A stretch of 64,000 bases of DNA, from NCBI GenBank assembly GCA_002721895.1, contig PBLV01000068.1, forward strand, positions 1 through 64,000, given 5' to 3'. The position numbers and the translations under genes were made by a program. Each line of letters begins with the position of its first letter. The first letter of the stretch is position 1. Of the stretch, positions 54,888 through 64,000 are shown piece after piece. The notes beneath the pieces were generated by a model. The model had not been told where the DNA came from, did not search any database, and saw only the letters and a list, made by a program, of their open reading frames with translations. The DNA comes from Verrucomicrobiales bacterium (GTDB lineage Bacteria; Verrucomicrobiota; Verrucomicrobiae; Limisphaerales; UBA1100).

Positions 54888-56205
54888 CTCCGTCGCTCCC
54901 CTCCTCGCCGCCCGCGGTCTGTGCAAGACCTACCAAATGGGCCAGCAGTCTCTGGCGGTCTTGCGCGAGGTAGACTTTGATTTGGAACGCGGCCGGTTTG
55001 TGGCGCTTTGCGGTGCCTCCGGAAGCGGCAAGACCACCCTGCTGCATTTGCTGGCAGGACTGGATCAGCCGACCGAGGGCACCATCCAGTTTAGCGGCCG
55101 CAACATTGCCCAAATGGACGAGATCGAAGCCGCCGAATTTCGCAACAAGCATATCGGCCTCGTCTTTCAGGCCTACCACCTCATCAGTGAGCTGGATGCA
55201 CTTGAGAACGTAACTCTGCCCGCCCGTCTGCAACGGATGCCGAGTGGCGAAGCCGAGCAGCGCGCGCGCGAATTACTGGAAGCCGTGGGACTAAAGGATC
55301 GCCTGCACCACAGGCCTACGGAACTTTCCGGCGGCGAACAACAACGCGTTGCCATCGCACGTGCACTTGTTAACAACCCCAAGCTGGTGCTGGCCGACGA
55401 GCCAACCGGCAACTTGGACACTGGCACCGAGAAGGAGATCATCGATCTTCTGCGCGATCTTCAAGCTGAACGCAACCTCACCCTGCTTGTGGCTACACAC
55501 GACGAGCACGTGGCAGAGAGTGCTGGTGTCGTGGTGCATCTGAGTGACGGTCACATGGTGCATGTCACCGAACGAACGGCGCGTACGGAACAGGAACCCG
55601 AACGATTATCCTCACCGGGCAAGGTCGTGGTGAACATTGCCCGCCATGCCGAATATTCGCGTGGCCAGTTATTGTTTCGGACATTGCTGGGCTTATTGTT
55701 TATTGCCGTGCCACACGTCATTTGCTTTGCCATTCTGGGATTCGGGTGTTTGCTGGCAACGGTCGTTGTATGGTTCGCCATTCTGTTCACAAAAAGCCAT
55801 CCACGGATACTTTACCGTTTTCAGCGAGGTGTCCTGCAATGGAGCATCCGTTTCAATGCGGCCATGATGAACCTAGTGGACGGCTATCCAGCATTGGGCC
55901 TTGGCAACAAGGGGGACGCGGTTGAAGTGTGTCTGGAGCGTCCGGAATCATTCAACCGTTGGCTGTGTGTCGCACGGCTGTTTGCCGTCGTTTATGTTGG
56001 CGTTCCTCATGGCATCTGTTTGTTTGCCCGCTATGTTGCCGCGATTTTCATCCTAATTGCTGCGTTCTTTATTGTGATGTTCACCGGAAAGTATCCACCA
56101 AACATGCACCATTTCATGGTGGGTACATTGCGATGGCAAGCTCGCGTGCAGGCTTACTTGTCATTAATGACTGACAGGTATCCGCCTTTTTCCGGCAGAG
56201 AATAA
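54880..56205 (+). CDS. lolD: LolD ATPase fused to two DUF4389-like membrane modules
   Basis: A 441-residue fusion. Residues 1-230 are a LolD-type ATPase: Walker [10 protein letters not shown] (45-53), signature [10 protein letters not shown] (149-158), Walker B LADEPTG, and the ATHDEH switch. From about residue 250 it gains two membrane-type repeats resembling DUF4389: '[20 protein letters not shown]'...'[20 protein letters not shown]' and '[20 protein letters not shown]'...'[12 protein letters not shown]'. A LolD is normally a soluble ~230-residue protein, so this fusion would tether it to the membrane. Base composition of the second half is lower in GC than neighbours. Confidence 0.9.
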   Translation: MSNSVAPLLAARGLCKTYQMGQQSLAVLREVDFDLERGRFVALCGASGSGKTTLLHLLAGLDQPTEGTIQFSGRNIAQMDEIEAAEFRNKHIGLVFQAYHLISELDALENVTLPARLQRMPSGEAEQRARELLEAVGLKDRLHHRPTELSGGEQQRVAIARALVNNPKLVLADEPTGNLDTGTEKEIIDLLRDLQAERNLTLLVATHDEHVAESAGVVVHLSDGHMVHVTERTARTEQEPERLSSPGKVVVNIARHAEYSRGQLLFRTLLGLLFIAVPHVICFAILGFGCLLATVVVWFAILFTKSHPRILYRFQRGVLQWSIRFNAAMMNLVDGYPALGLGNKGDAVEVCLERPESFNRWLCVARLFAVVYVGVPHGICLFARYVAAIFILIAAFFIVMFTGKYPPNMHHFMVGTLRWQARVQAYLSLMTDRYPPFSGRE

Positions 56206-56207
56206 GG

Positions 56208-56297
56208 CTGGCATTGGGTGCGGCGACGCATGACGAGAAGGTGGCAGGGTTTGCAGAACGGGTGCGGCGACTGGCGGACGGGAGGATTGTGGATTGA
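56208..56297 (+). pseudogene. Fossil C-terminal tail of a second lolD gene
   Basis: Directly after the fusion gene's stop, one frame reads 'LALGAATHDEKVAGFAERVR' and 'RLADGRIVD' then stop. This is the C-terminal switch-His region of a LolD-type ATPase (compare '[20 protein letters not shown]' in the intact fusion). It is diverged from that copy, so it is not a simple duplicate; it looks like the tail of the native lolD left behind when the upstream part was replaced or overwritten. Confidence 0.65.
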
Positions 56298-56346
56298 AGT
56301 TTGTTGCGCGGTGGGATTGTTCCGCTTAGCTTCGGCGGCCCTTGCG

Positions 56347-57213
56347 ATGAAGGTCTTCATTGACGGAAAATTTTACGACGAGAAGAACGCAAAAATTTCG
56401 GTGTTCGATCATGGCCTGTTGTATGGCGACGGTGTGTTTGAGGGCATCCGGGCTTACAACGGCCGCGTATTCAAGCTCAAGGAGCACATCGATCGGTTGT
56501 TTTACTCGGCCAAGGCGATCCTTCTGAAGATGCCGATGTCACGTGCGGCCATCACCAAGGCCGTTGTGCAGACCTGCCGGAAGAACGGCATTCAAGACGG
56601 CTACGTTCGACTGGTGGTGACGCGAGGAACGGGAACCTTGGGGCTTGACCCAGACCGATGCAAGAAGGGCTCGGTGATCGTGATCGCGGACAAGATTCAG
56701 CTCTATCCGAAGGCACTTTATGAGCAGGGCATGCCGTTGATCACCGTGCCCACCACGCGGAACTACGCCAATGCCATCAACCCGGCGATCAAGTCATTGA
56801 ATTACCTGAACAACATTCTCGCGAAAATTGAGGCGAAGATCGGCGGCTGCGCGGAGGCGATCATGCTCAACCCCGCGGGCAACGTGGCGGAATGCACTGG
56901 CGATAATGTGTTTATTCTTTCGGGAGGAAAATTGCTGACGCCGCCATTGACGGCCGGTGCCCTGCGCGGGATTACGCGCGGAGTGGTGATCGACTTGGCA
57001 CGCGAGCAAGAGTTGGAGGTCGCCGAGACAGACTTGACGCGGTATGACCTTTACTGTGCGGACGAATGTTTCATCACGGGCACCGCGGCGGAAATTGCGC
57101 CGGTGAAGTCGATTGATGGACGGGAGATTGGACGTGGCAAACCGGGGCCGGTAACCAAGAAGTTGATTCAGGCCTACCACGACTTGACGAACTCAGAAGG
57201 TGAGGCAATTTAG
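56347..57213 (+). CDS. ilvE: Branched-chain amino acid aminotransferase
   Basis: A 288-residue fold-type IV PLP enzyme interconverting branched-chain amino and keto acids. 'SVFDHGLLYGDGVFEGIRAY', PLP lysine in 'AIKSLNYLNNILAKIEAK', 'AECTGDNVFILSGG', 'TPPLTAGALRGITRGVVI' and 'ECFITGTAAEIAPV' are all present. Start at ATG 56347; the frame is open upstream into the fossil region but not coding there. Probably the first gene toward mcsA. Confidence 0.96.
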   Translation: MKVFIDGKFYDEKNAKISVFDHGLLYGDGVFEGIRAYNGRVFKLKEHIDRLFYSAKAILLKMPMSRAAITKAVVQTCRKNGIQDGYVRLVVTRGTGTLGLDPDRCKKGSVIVIADKIQLYPKALYEQGMPLITVPTTRNYANAINPAIKSLNYLNNILAKIEAKIGGCAEAIMLNPAGNVAECTGDNVFILSGGKLLTPPLTAGALRGITRGVVIDLAREQELEVAETDLTRYDLYCADECFITGTAAEIAPVKSIDGREIGRGKPGPVTKKLIQAYHDLTNSEGEAI

Positions 57214-57227
57214 GGGAGGGGATTTGC

Positions 57228-57725
57228 ATGAAATGCTGCCAAACAGGATGTGAAAATGAGGCGACGGTTCACCTGACCGAGATTGTGGAGGGTCAGATGA
57301 AAAAGATTGACCTCTGCGAGGACTGCGCGAAGGACAAGGGGGTGACGGATCCGCAGGGGTTTGCGTTGGCGGATTTGCTGCTCGGGTTGGGAGCGTCTTC
57401 AGAAATTGAAGCGGCCGGGGGTGGTGAACTGGTGTGCGATGAGTGCGGGTTCGCGCACGCAGACTTTAAAAAAAGCGGCCGGCTTGGATGTCCGGCATGT
57501 TATCAAACATTCGCGGGGCCGCTGGAGGGAATGGTGAAGCAAATGCACAAGGGGACGGAGCACGTGGGCAAAGTGCCCAAGGTGCTGCAACAGGCCAAAC
57601 GGGCCACCCAGCAGCGGGAGAAACTGCAGGAACGACTGGCGCGGGCCGTGGAGGAGGAGAATTACGAATTGGCGGCACAACTGCGGGACGAGATCAAGGA
57701 ACTGGAACAGGAATCGGCGGCATGA
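57228..57725 (+). CDS. mcsA: McsA, activator of protein-arginine kinase
   Basis: A 165-residue protein with two zinc-binding CxxC sets (CCQTGC/LCEDCA and CDECG/CPACY) and a C-terminal UVR motif ('VEEENYELAAQLRDEIKELE'). In Firmicutes McsA activates McsB and supports ClpC. It overlaps mcsB by ATGA (57722-57725). Confidence 0.95.
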   Translation: MKCCQTGCENEATVHLTEIVEGQMKKIDLCEDCAKDKGVTDPQGFALADLLLGLGASSEIEAAGGGELVCDECGFAHADFKKSGRLGCPACYQTFAGPLEGMVKQMHKGTEHVGKVPKVLQQAKRATQQREKLQERLARAVEEENYELAAQLRDEIKELEQESAA

Positions 57726-58798
57726 CGAAACTGCACGAATTTTTGGTTGGCACGGATGAATTTGCGGGGCGCGAAGCCAAGGGGGACCACGTTGTCTTGT
57801 CGAGCCGTGTTCGCCTTGCGCGAAACGTGATGGGCCGGCCTTTTCCCGGCCGAGCGAAAAAGGCGGAACGGGTGGAGGCTTGTGATTTAATTCAGCCGGC
57901 GGTGTCAGGGCTCTCGGCCATGCGTGGATGTTACAGTGAGTCGATGGCCAACCTGAAGGCTTTGGATAAACAGGTACTAGTGGAACGTCATCACATCAGC
58001 CGTGAACACGCGGCCAAGAATTCGGGCAGCGGGCTGGTGATGAACAAGGACCAGTCGATGTGCGTGATGATCAATGAGGAGGATCACCTGCGCATGCAGG
58101 CGTTGTTGCCGGGACTGCAACTCAAGCAGGTCTGGCAAAAAATCGACCGTCTGGACACGAGCTTGGAGAAAAAGCTTGAATATGCTTTTGACGGCCAGTT
58201 GGGCTACCTGACGGCGTGTCCAACCAATCTGGGCACGGGCATTCGGGTGAGTGCCATGCTGCACCTGCCAGGCTTGGTTTTGCAAGAACAGGTAAACCAG
58301 ATTGTGCAGGCGGTGACCAAGCTGGGGCATGCCGTGCGTGGCTTGTATGGCGAGGGAACTGAGGCACTGGGTCACATCTTTCAGGTCTCAAACCAAATGA
58401 CGCTGGGCGAGTCGGAAGGGGACATCGTGGAAAGGATCAGCAAGGTGCTTCTCCAGATCATCGAGCACGAGGAGAATGCGCGCCAGACGCTTTTGCAAAA
58501 CAAGCCGGCGGAATTGTTCAACCACATTGGGCGCGCCTGTGGCATCCTTGCCAACGCGCACATTGTGAGCAGCAAGGAGGCCATGAACCAGCTTTCGCTC
58601 ATGCGTTTGGGGGTGGTTATGGGATTGTTGCCAGATGTTGGTAAATCGATACTGGATGAATTGTTCCTCATCACCCAGCCGGCGCATCTGCAGCACATGG
58701 TGGGGGAAAAACTTTCCGGGGAGGAACGGGATGTCCATCGGGCGAGCCTGCTGCGGGAACGGCTGGGCAGCATCAGCGGGCTGCAATTGCCCGAATAA
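57722..58798 (+). CDS. mcsB: McsB, protein-arginine kinase
   Basis: A 358-residue phosphagen-kinase-fold enzyme that phosphorylates arginines and tags proteins for ClpC degradation. Catalytic landmarks: 'VVLSSRVRLARNVMG' (nucleotide), 'INEEDHLRM' (guanidine-binding Glu), and 'YLTACPTNLGTGIRVSAML' (catalytic Cys region). The C-terminal domain carries the arginine-binding platform ('GVVMGLLPDV' region). Translationally coupled to mcsA. Confidence 0.96.
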   Translation: MTKLHEFLVGTDEFAGREAKGDHVVLSSRVRLARNVMGRPFPGRAKKAERVEACDLIQPAVSGLSAMRGCYSESMANLKALDKQVLVERHHISREHAAKNSGSGLVMNKDQSMCVMINEEDHLRMQALLPGLQLKQVWQKIDRLDTSLEKKLEYAFDGQLGYLTACPTNLGTGIRVSAMLHLPGLVLQEQVNQIVQAVTKLGHAVRGLYGEGTEALGHIFQVSNQMTLGESEGDIVERISKVLLQIIEHEENARQTLLQNKPAELFNHIGRACGILANAHIVSSKEAMNQLSLMRLGVVMGLLPDVGKSILDELFLITQPAHLQHMVGEKLSGEERDVHRASLLRERLGSISGLQLPE

Positions 58799-58922
58799 CG
58801 GCCCATATGGGTCGTCCAGTAAATAAGGGGATTTTTTGTGTTTGGGCATAAGTTGGTATGCGGCATGCTGGACAAATGGTGGATTTGGAGGCAAATTTCG
58901 GAAGGAAATGAGTGACGAAGGG

Positions 58923-61403
58923 ATGAGCAACTTTACGCCGCGGGCCCAGCAGGTGCTGGCACTGGCGCGCAAGGAGGCGGACCGGTTCAACCACAATTTT
59001 GTGGGTACCGAGCACTTGCTGCTGGGCTTGATCAAGCTGGGGCAGGGTGTGGCGGTGAACGTGCTTCAGAAAATGGGGCTCGACTTGGAAACAGTGCGTC
59101 TGGAGGTGGAAAAACAAGTGGGCACGGGGCCCGACCAAAAACAGGTGGGCAACATTCCGTACACGCCCCGCGTCAAGAAGGTTTTAAATCTCGCGTCCAA
59201 GGAAGCCAAGGCATTGGCGCACACTTACGTTGGTACGGAGCATATTTTGCTTGGATTGCTGCGCGAGGGCGAGGGCGTGGCGGCACGGGTGTTGAAGAAT
59301 CTGGATATCGACATTGAGCAGACCCGGCAGGAAATTTTGCGGGAACTTGACCCCAACTTTGTGGGCGGCGAGGAAGATTTGGAGGAGGTCGATGAAGGGG
59401 ATCCGCCCAAGGGCAAGAAGGGCACAAAGACACCCGCACTTAGGGCATTTGGACGGGATCTGACGGAGGTTGCCAAGAAGGGCGAAATGGATCCGGTGAT
59501 TGGTCGGCAGGACGAGATTGAGCGGGTGATTCAGATTTTGTGCCGGCGCACCAAGAACAATCCCGTGCTGCTTGGTGAGGCGGGCGTGGGCAAGACGGCT
59601 ATCGTCGAGGGTCTGGCGCAGGAAATTGCGAAGGGCAACGTGCCGGAAATTTTAAGGGAGCGAAAGGTCATCACACTGGACTTGGCGCTGATGGTGGCGG
59701 GTACGAAATACCGCGGCCAGTTTGAAGAGCGCATCAAGGCGGTGATGGATGAAATTCGACGCGCGAAGAACGTCATCCTGTTTATCGATGAGTTGCACAC
59801 GATCGTGGGGGCGGGGTCGGCCGAGGGCACGATGGATGCCAGCAACATCATCAAGCCAGCCCTGAGCCGGGGCGAGTTGCAGTGTGTTGGTGCCACCACG
59901 TTGAATGAGTACCGAAAGTATATCGAGAAGGACGCGGCACTGGAGCGACGATTCCAGACGGTGAAGGTTGAGGAGCCAGATGCCAGTGAGGCGGTGGAAA
60001 TCATGAAGGGGCTGCGGCCGAAATATGAGGATCACCATAAGGCAACGATTACGGATGATGCCCTTGAGGCGGCAGTGAGCCTTTCCTCGCGTTACATCAC
60101 CGAGCGTTTCCTGCCGGACAAGGCCATTGACGTGATGGACGAAGCGGGCAGCCGCGGGCGTATCAAGGCTATGACGCGGCCGCCCGACATCAAGGGCTTG
60201 GAGGAAAAGATCGAGGAGATCAAGAAGAAGAAGGAAGAGGCGATCAAGGAGCAGGATTTCGAGGGTGCGGCATCCATGCGCGATGAAGAAAAGCACGCGA
60301 AGGAGGCCTTGGAGACGCGCATCAATGAATGGAAAGCCGCCAGCGAGGAGAAGTCGGTGGTCATTGATGAAGAGGATATTTTACAGGTCGTCGCGAAATG
60401 GACCGGCATTCCGCTGAAGCGGATGGAAAAGGACGAGATCAAGAAACTGCTCGACATGGAGAGCGAGTTGTCCCGGGTGATCATTGGCCAGGACGAGGCG
60501 GTGACGGCGTTGTGCAAGGCGCTCCGACGCAGCCGGGCGGATCTGAAGGATCCAGCGCGGCCAATCGGCACTTTTGCGCTGCTCGGACCGACGGGCGTGG
60601 GCAAGACGCTCTTGGCCAAGACGATTGCCTCGGAATTGTTTGGCGACACCAAGGCGTTGATTCAAATCGACATGAGCGAATACATGGAGAAGTTCGCCAG
60701 TTCGCGGCTGGTCGGTTCACCGCCGGGTTATGTTGGCTTTGAGGATGGGGGGCAGCTTACCGAGCAGGTTCGTCGCAAGCCTTACTCCGTGGTTCTGTTT
60801 GACGAGATGGAGAAGGCTCATCCGGACGTGATGAACATGCTCCTGCAGATTTTGGAGGAGGGTAAGTTGACGGACAGCCAAGGGCGCACGGTGGATTTCC
60901 GCAACACGATCATCCTAATGACCTCCAACATTGGCGCGGACAAAGTCAAGCCCGGCGCCACCATCGGTTTCACCACATCGACCGATGAGATCGACTACGG
61001 CAAGATGCGCGAGCAAATCATGGATGAAGCCAAGCGCGCGTTCAGGCCTGAATTCCTGAACCGGTTGGACGACGTGATTGTGTTCCGGTCCCTGTCGCGT
61101 GATGATCTGCTGGTGATCCTTGACTTGGAGATGAGCAAGGTCATTGATCGCCTCAAGGCGAAGGAGATCGACCTGAAATTGGATGACAAGGCACGTGATT
61201 TCCTCGTGGAGAAGGGATTTGATCCGCAGTACGGCGCGCGTCCGATGCGTCGTGCGGTGGAGCGTTATCTCGAGGATCCGTTGGCCGAGGAAATTCTGCG
61301 CGGCACCGTGCATGATGGTGAGCCCATCAATATCTCGGCGGACGAGGAGAAATTGACTTTCTCTCAAAAGACGCCTGCCGAGAAAGCGGTCTCTGGTCAA
61401 TAA
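58923..61403 (+). CDS. clpC: ClpC, AAA+ unfoldase
   Basis: A protein of 826 residues (an ATG at 58908 would add 5). Two N-terminal Clp repeats ('[20 protein letters not shown]', '[20 protein letters not shown]'), first AAA domain with '[16 protein letters not shown]', a middle UVR-like coiled segment ('[18 protein letters not shown]'), and second AAA domain with '[20 protein letters not shown]', ending in the standard C-terminal domain. It unfolds McsB-tagged substrates for ClpP. No ctsR regulator gene precedes the cluster. Confidence 0.96.
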   Translation: MSNFTPRAQQVLALARKEADRFNHNFVGTEHLLLGLIKLGQGVAVNVLQKMGLDLETVRLEVEKQVGTGPDQKQVGNIPYTPRVKKVLNLASKEAKALAHTYVGTEHILLGLLREGEGVAARVLKNLDIDIEQTRQEILRELDPNFVGGEEDLEEVDEGDPPKGKKGTKTPALRAFGRDLTEVAKKGEMDPVIGRQDEIERVIQILCRRTKNNPVLLGEAGVGKTAIVEGLAQEIAKGNVPEILRERKVITLDLALMVAGTKYRGQFEERIKAVMDEIRRAKNVILFIDELHTIVGAGSAEGTMDASNIIKPALSRGELQCVGATTLNEYRKYIEKDAALERRFQTVKVEEPDASEAVEIMKGLRPKYEDHHKATITDDALEAAVSLSSRYITERFLPDKAIDVMDEAGSRGRIKAMTRPPDIKGLEEKIEEIKKKKEEAIKEQDFEGAASMRDEEKHAKEALETRINEWKAASEEKSVVIDEEDILQVVAKWTGIPLKRMEKDEIKKLLDMESELSRVIIGQDEAVTALCKALRRSRADLKDPARPIGTFALLGPTGVGKTLLAKTIASELFGDTKALIQIDMSEYMEKFASSRLVGSPPGYVGFEDGGQLTEQVRRKPYSVVLFDEMEKAHPDVMNMLLQILEEGKLTDSQGRTVDFRNTIILMTSNIGADKVKPGATIGFTTSTDEIDYGKMREQIMDEAKRAFRPEFLNRLDDVIVFRSLSRDDLLVILDLEMSKVIDRLKAKEIDLKLDDKARDFLVEKGFDPQYGARPMRRAVERYLEDPLAEEILRGTVHDGEPINISADEEKLTFSQKTPAEKAVSGQ

Positions 61404-61455
61404 AGAGCGCCGTGTGGCGTGCATTTTCGGGAAGGGGAGGTAGATTGTTCAAATC

Positions 61456-62244
61456 ATGAACGAAGCCACGGGTGTGTTGACACAATTCGTGCTGGGCTTG
61501 GGGCGCATCACCTTGATGGGGGGAGAGGTGCTGCGCAGCTTGGCCACGGTGCGTCCGAATCTTCGCGAGGTGGTTCGGCAACTTCATTTCATTGGGGTCA
61601 AGTCCCAGTCGGTGGTTCTCATCACGGGCGGCTTCGCGGGCATGGTGCTTTGCGCGCAGACTTTTTTTCAGTTTGAAAAAGTGGACATGGGTTCTTCCGC
61701 ATTGGCGGTGGTCAGCGTGGCCATGACGGGTGAGATGGGCCCCGTGCTGGCGGGGTTGATGGTGGCCGGGCGCATCGGGGCGGCCATCACCGCGGAACTG
61801 GGCACCATGCGCGTGACCGAGCAGATTGACGCGCTGCGCACCATGGCTACACACCCGGTGGATCATTTGGTTGTGCCGCGCGTGTTGGCGACGGTCATTG
61901 CCATGCCGCTGCTCACGGTGATCGCCGTGTCTGTGGGCATTGTGTGTGCTTATGTGGTGGGTACGACACTTCTGGGTATGGATGGGGCCTACTCAATCAA
62001 GCATATGGCGTTCTTCACCGACCCCATTGACCTATGGGCGGGATTGATCAAGTCCGTCTTTTTTGGTGCGGTTATTTCCGTCATTGGCTGTTATCGGGGA
62101 CTCAATTGCGGTCAAGGCGCTGAAGGCGTGGGACGCGCCACCAATCAGGCGGTGGTACACTCTTGCATCACAATCCTTATCTCCAATTTTTTCCTGACGC
62201 TGTTCCTCCGAAAATTTTTTATGTCACTGGGAATGTGGGGATGA
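61456..62244 (+). CDS. mlaE: MlaE-family phospholipid transport permease
   Basis: A 262-residue ABC permease of the Mla type with several hydrophobic segments ('QSVVLITGGFAGMVLCAQTF', 'LATVIAMPLLTVIAVSVGIV', 'ILISNFFLTLFLRKFF') and the coupling loop 'ITAELGTMRVTEQIDALRTM'. It forms the inner-membrane core of a lipid-trafficking system. Overlaps mlaF by ATGA. Confidence 0.95.
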   Translation: MNEATGVLTQFVLGLGRITLMGGEVLRSLATVRPNLREVVRQLHFIGVKSQSVVLITGGFAGMVLCAQTFFQFEKVDMGSSALAVVSVAMTGEMGPVLAGLMVAGRIGAAITAELGTMRVTEQIDALRTMATHPVDHLVVPRVLATVIAMPLLTVIAVSVGIVCAYVVGTTLLGMDGAYSIKHMAFFTDPIDLWAGLIKSVFFGAVISVIGCYRGLNCGQGAEGVGRATNQAVVHSCITILISNFFLTLFLRKFFMSLGMWG

Positions 62245-62987
62245 TTGAGGTTCGCAATTTAACCAAGCGCTTCGGCACGCAAACCGTGCTGGATGGGATC
62301 AGTTTTGCACTGGAGTCCGGGGAATCCGTCGCGGTCATTGGCCGCAGCGGTGTGGGTAAAAGTGTGCTGGTCAAGCATCTGGCTGCATTGATGAAACCGG
62401 ATGCCGGCGAGGTGCGCTTGGATGACCAGGACTTGGTGCCGTTGTCAGAAAGGGAGCTTTTGCCCATTCGCAGCCGGTTTGGCATGCTGTTCCAAGGAGC
62501 AGCATTGTTTGATTCCCTGACCGTGGCCGAAAACATTGCCTTTTCACTGGGACGCGAGGATTTGACCGCCAGAGACATTGGCGATCGTGTGGCCGAGGTG
62601 CTGGAGCTGGTGGAGTTGCCGGGGATTGAAGCCAAGCTTCCAGCTGAACTTTCAGGCGGCATGAAAAAGCGCGTGGGCCTTGCCCGCGCCATTGTGCACC
62701 GGCCTGAGATTATCCTTTATGACGAGCCGACCACCGGGTTGGACCCGATGGTGTCGGATAGCATTGACCAGTTGATGATGCGTGTGAATGAGCGACTGCA
62801 CGCCACGACACTGGTGGTGACGCATGACATGCGCACGGCCCGACGTCTGGGTGAAAGGGTGCTCTATCTGCATGGTGGAAGGATTTATCTCGACGACACG
62901 GCGGAAAATGTTTTCATGTCGAGAGACCCGGTGGTGAGCCGGTTTATCAAGGGAGAGGCCGACTTGAAGGAGGTGGAATTCGCATGA
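62241..62987 (+). CDS. mlaF: MlaF-family ATP-binding protein
   Basis: A 248-residue ABC ATPase. Walker A GRSGVGKSVL, signature 'ELSGGMKKRVGLARAI', Walker B ILYDEPTTGLDP and switch His in VVTHDMR. The start at 62241 overlaps mlaE by 4 bases, and the stop overlaps mlaD by 4. Confidence 0.95.
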   Translation: MIEVRNLTKRFGTQTVLDGISFALESGESVAVIGRSGVGKSVLVKHLAALMKPDAGEVRLDDQDLVPLSERELLPIRSRFGMLFQGAALFDSLTVAENIAFSLGREDLTARDIGDRVAEVLELVELPGIEAKLPAELSGGMKKRVGLARAIVHRPEIILYDEPTTGLDPMVSDSIDQLMMRVNERLHATTLVVTHDMRTARRLGERVLYLHGGRIYLDDTAENVFMSRDPVVSRFIKGEADLKEVEFA

Positions 62988-64000
62988 GCAGCAGCCGGCT
63001 GGAATTGAAAGTGGGCTTGTTCATGGTGGTTTGTCTGGCGTTGGCGGCGGCACTCGCCATTCGTTTCAGTGAGACCCGCATGGGCTTGGCCGAAACCTAC
63101 ACGGTGGTCATGGAAACCCAGTCGGCGGGCAACTTGGTGGATCATGCGAATGTTGTCATGTCTGGGGTTCGCATTGGCTATGTCAATAAGGTGGAACTAC
63201 AGGATGACGGCAACGTGTGGATTTTCCTCAGAATTTTCGACCGTTATCGCGTCCACGAAAATGACGAATTTGCGGTGGCCTCGGTGGGCTTGATGGGGGA
63301 TCAGTATGTCTCGGTGTCACCCACGAACAATCGTGGGTCAAAGCTGGAAATGGACGGCCATGTGGTCGCACGGGAATCCATGAGCTTGGAGCGTATTGGG
63401 GAGAAAGCGGAAGGGCTGGTGGAGCGCGTGGATGGGATGGTCATGAAGCTTGATGGGCTGGTGGGCACTTTTTCCAACATGGTGCATCGGGTGGATCAGG
63501 ATCTATTGAGCGGAAACACGTTGTCCAACTTGAACGCCACGATTGCCAATGTGCATGACGTGTCCGGCGAAGTGAAGATGTTTTCCGAGCGAATGGTTTT
63601 GGTGACCGAGCAAATGACCAACATTGCCCAGCGTGGAATCTCTGTGGCAGAGCGTGTGGAAGCTACAGCCGGCCAAATCCAGTCACTGGTGGCAACCAAT
63701 GCGCCGAACGTGGCCGCCTTGTTTTCGGATTTAAAGAAGACCACCGAGTCGATGGACAAGACCGTTGGGCAGTTGGAAAAAGTCGTTGCCGACGCCCAGC
63801 CGCAACTGGCCAAGGTCATGGAAAACGCGGCCAAGGCATCCGGTTCCGTGCAGCGGGCCGCCACAAGTGTGGAACAGACGGTGGCGACAAACCGTGTGGT
63901 GGTGGAGCAAACGATTCGTAATGTACAGCAACTTACGGCGCGGCTGGACAAAACTGCTGAACAGGTTGAGAAGTCAGTCGTGGACAACAGTGAGAGCATC
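62984..64000 (+). CDS. mlaD: MlaD-family (MCE) protein, 3' truncated by window edge
   Basis: 339 codons remain open to the window end. N-terminal membrane anchor ('LKVGLFMVVCLALAAALAIR'), then the MCE domain ('VVMETQSAGNLVDHANVVMS', 'GVRIGYVNKVEL', 'EFAVASVGLMGDQYVSVSP') to about residue 125, then a long helical region rich in 'ERVEATAGQIQSLVATN'-type heptads, likely a coiled coil reaching across the periplasm. MCE proteins carry lipids between inner and outer membranes. Overlaps mlaF by ATGA. Confidence 0.95.
   Translation, partial: MSSSRLELKVGLFMVVCLALAAALAIRFSETRMGLAETYTVVMETQSAGNLVDHANVVMSGVRIGYVNKVELQDDGNVWIFLRIFDRYRVHENDEFAVASVGLMGDQYVSVSPTNNRGSKLEMDGHVVARESMSLERIGEKAEGLVERVDGMVMKLDGLVGTFSNMVHRVDQDLLSGNTLSNLNATIANVHDVSGEVKMFSERMVLVTEQMTNIAQRGISVAERVEATAGQIQSLVATNAPNVAALFSDLKKTTESMDKTVGQLEKVVADAQPQLAKVMENAAKASGSVQRAATSVEQTVATNRVVVEQTIRNVQQLTARLDKTAEQVEKSVVDNSESI

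Noticed and set aside
56218..56346. Longer N-terminus for the aminotransferase
   Set aside because: The extension is in another frame from the lolD tail and lacks family similarity; ATG 56347 matches the known N-terminus.

Overview
The window reads as a chromosomal segment of a free-living Verrucomicrobiota (PVC superphylum) bacterium. Evidence: several formylglycine sulfatases, DUF1501 and DUF1549/DUF1553 ('PSD1') proteins, a PVC-type propeller/heme protein, a Minf_1886-family protein, and an mcsA-mcsB-clpC cluster. No rRNA, CRISPR array, insertion sequence or prophage was seen. There is one tRNA (Leu, anticodon GAG). Gene density is high: no gene-free stretch exceeds 300 bases, and the largest gaps (about 120-200 bases) hold short promoters, hairpins, the tRNA or a gene remnant. 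Many neighbours overlap by 4 bases (ATGA/GTGA), so operons are long.

Layout. 1-4.6 kb: a sulfatase (cut by the window start), then the propeller half of a PVC-type dehydrogenase, a ParE-type toxin-antitoxin pair, and the HEAT plus cytochrome c half of the same protein family. 4.6-10.2 kb: transaldolase, an exported protein, and a five-gene minus-strand operon (ABC ATPase, FtsX permease, His-rich lipoprotein, two DUF3299 proteins) that looks like a metal, probably zinc, transport system. 10.3-12.3 kb: gapA with a clear promoter and terminator, a small conserved protein, and a YjbQ-family protein. 12.4-19 kb: an operon of HMG-CoA-reductase homologue, PlsC acyltransferase, alkyl-DHAP-synthase-like flavoprotein, SDR reductase, second PlsC and leucyl aminopeptidase. 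The middle four match, in order and function, the eukaryotic peroxisomal ether-lipid pathway; this is the most interesting system here.

19-30 kb: Sel1/VWA lipoprotein, PyrD-like enzyme, DUF1501 and PPC-domain exported proteins, three consecutive exported proteins carrying a pseudopilin-like C-terminal module, and a sulfatase. 30-38 kb: YHS-like lipoprotein, a DUF1501-PSD1 pair, a short chimeric ORF that looks like a deletion fusion of a DUF1592-type and a DUF1552 gene, two more sulfatases and a frameshifted VOC gene. 38-51 kb: leuS, Minf_1886 protein, a membrane protein paired with an alkaline-phosphatase-fold protein, MiaE, tRNA-Leu, a TPR-kinase, two exported proteins (one with two PA14 domains), prepilin peptidase and aroE. 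51.5-64 kb: acs, a LolC/E permease with a LolD ATPase fused to two DUF4389-like membrane modules (followed by the fossil tail of another lolD), a branched-chain aminotransferase, mcsA-mcsB-clpC (arginine phosphorylation and proteolysis), and mlaE-mlaF-mlaD (lipid transport; the last is cut by the window end).

Functionally the window combines degradation of sulfated organic matter at the cell surface, envelope lipid synthesis and trafficking (ether-lipid operon, Lol, Mla), metal handling and protein quality control. Domain calls rest on reading the translated sequences; no database search was run.
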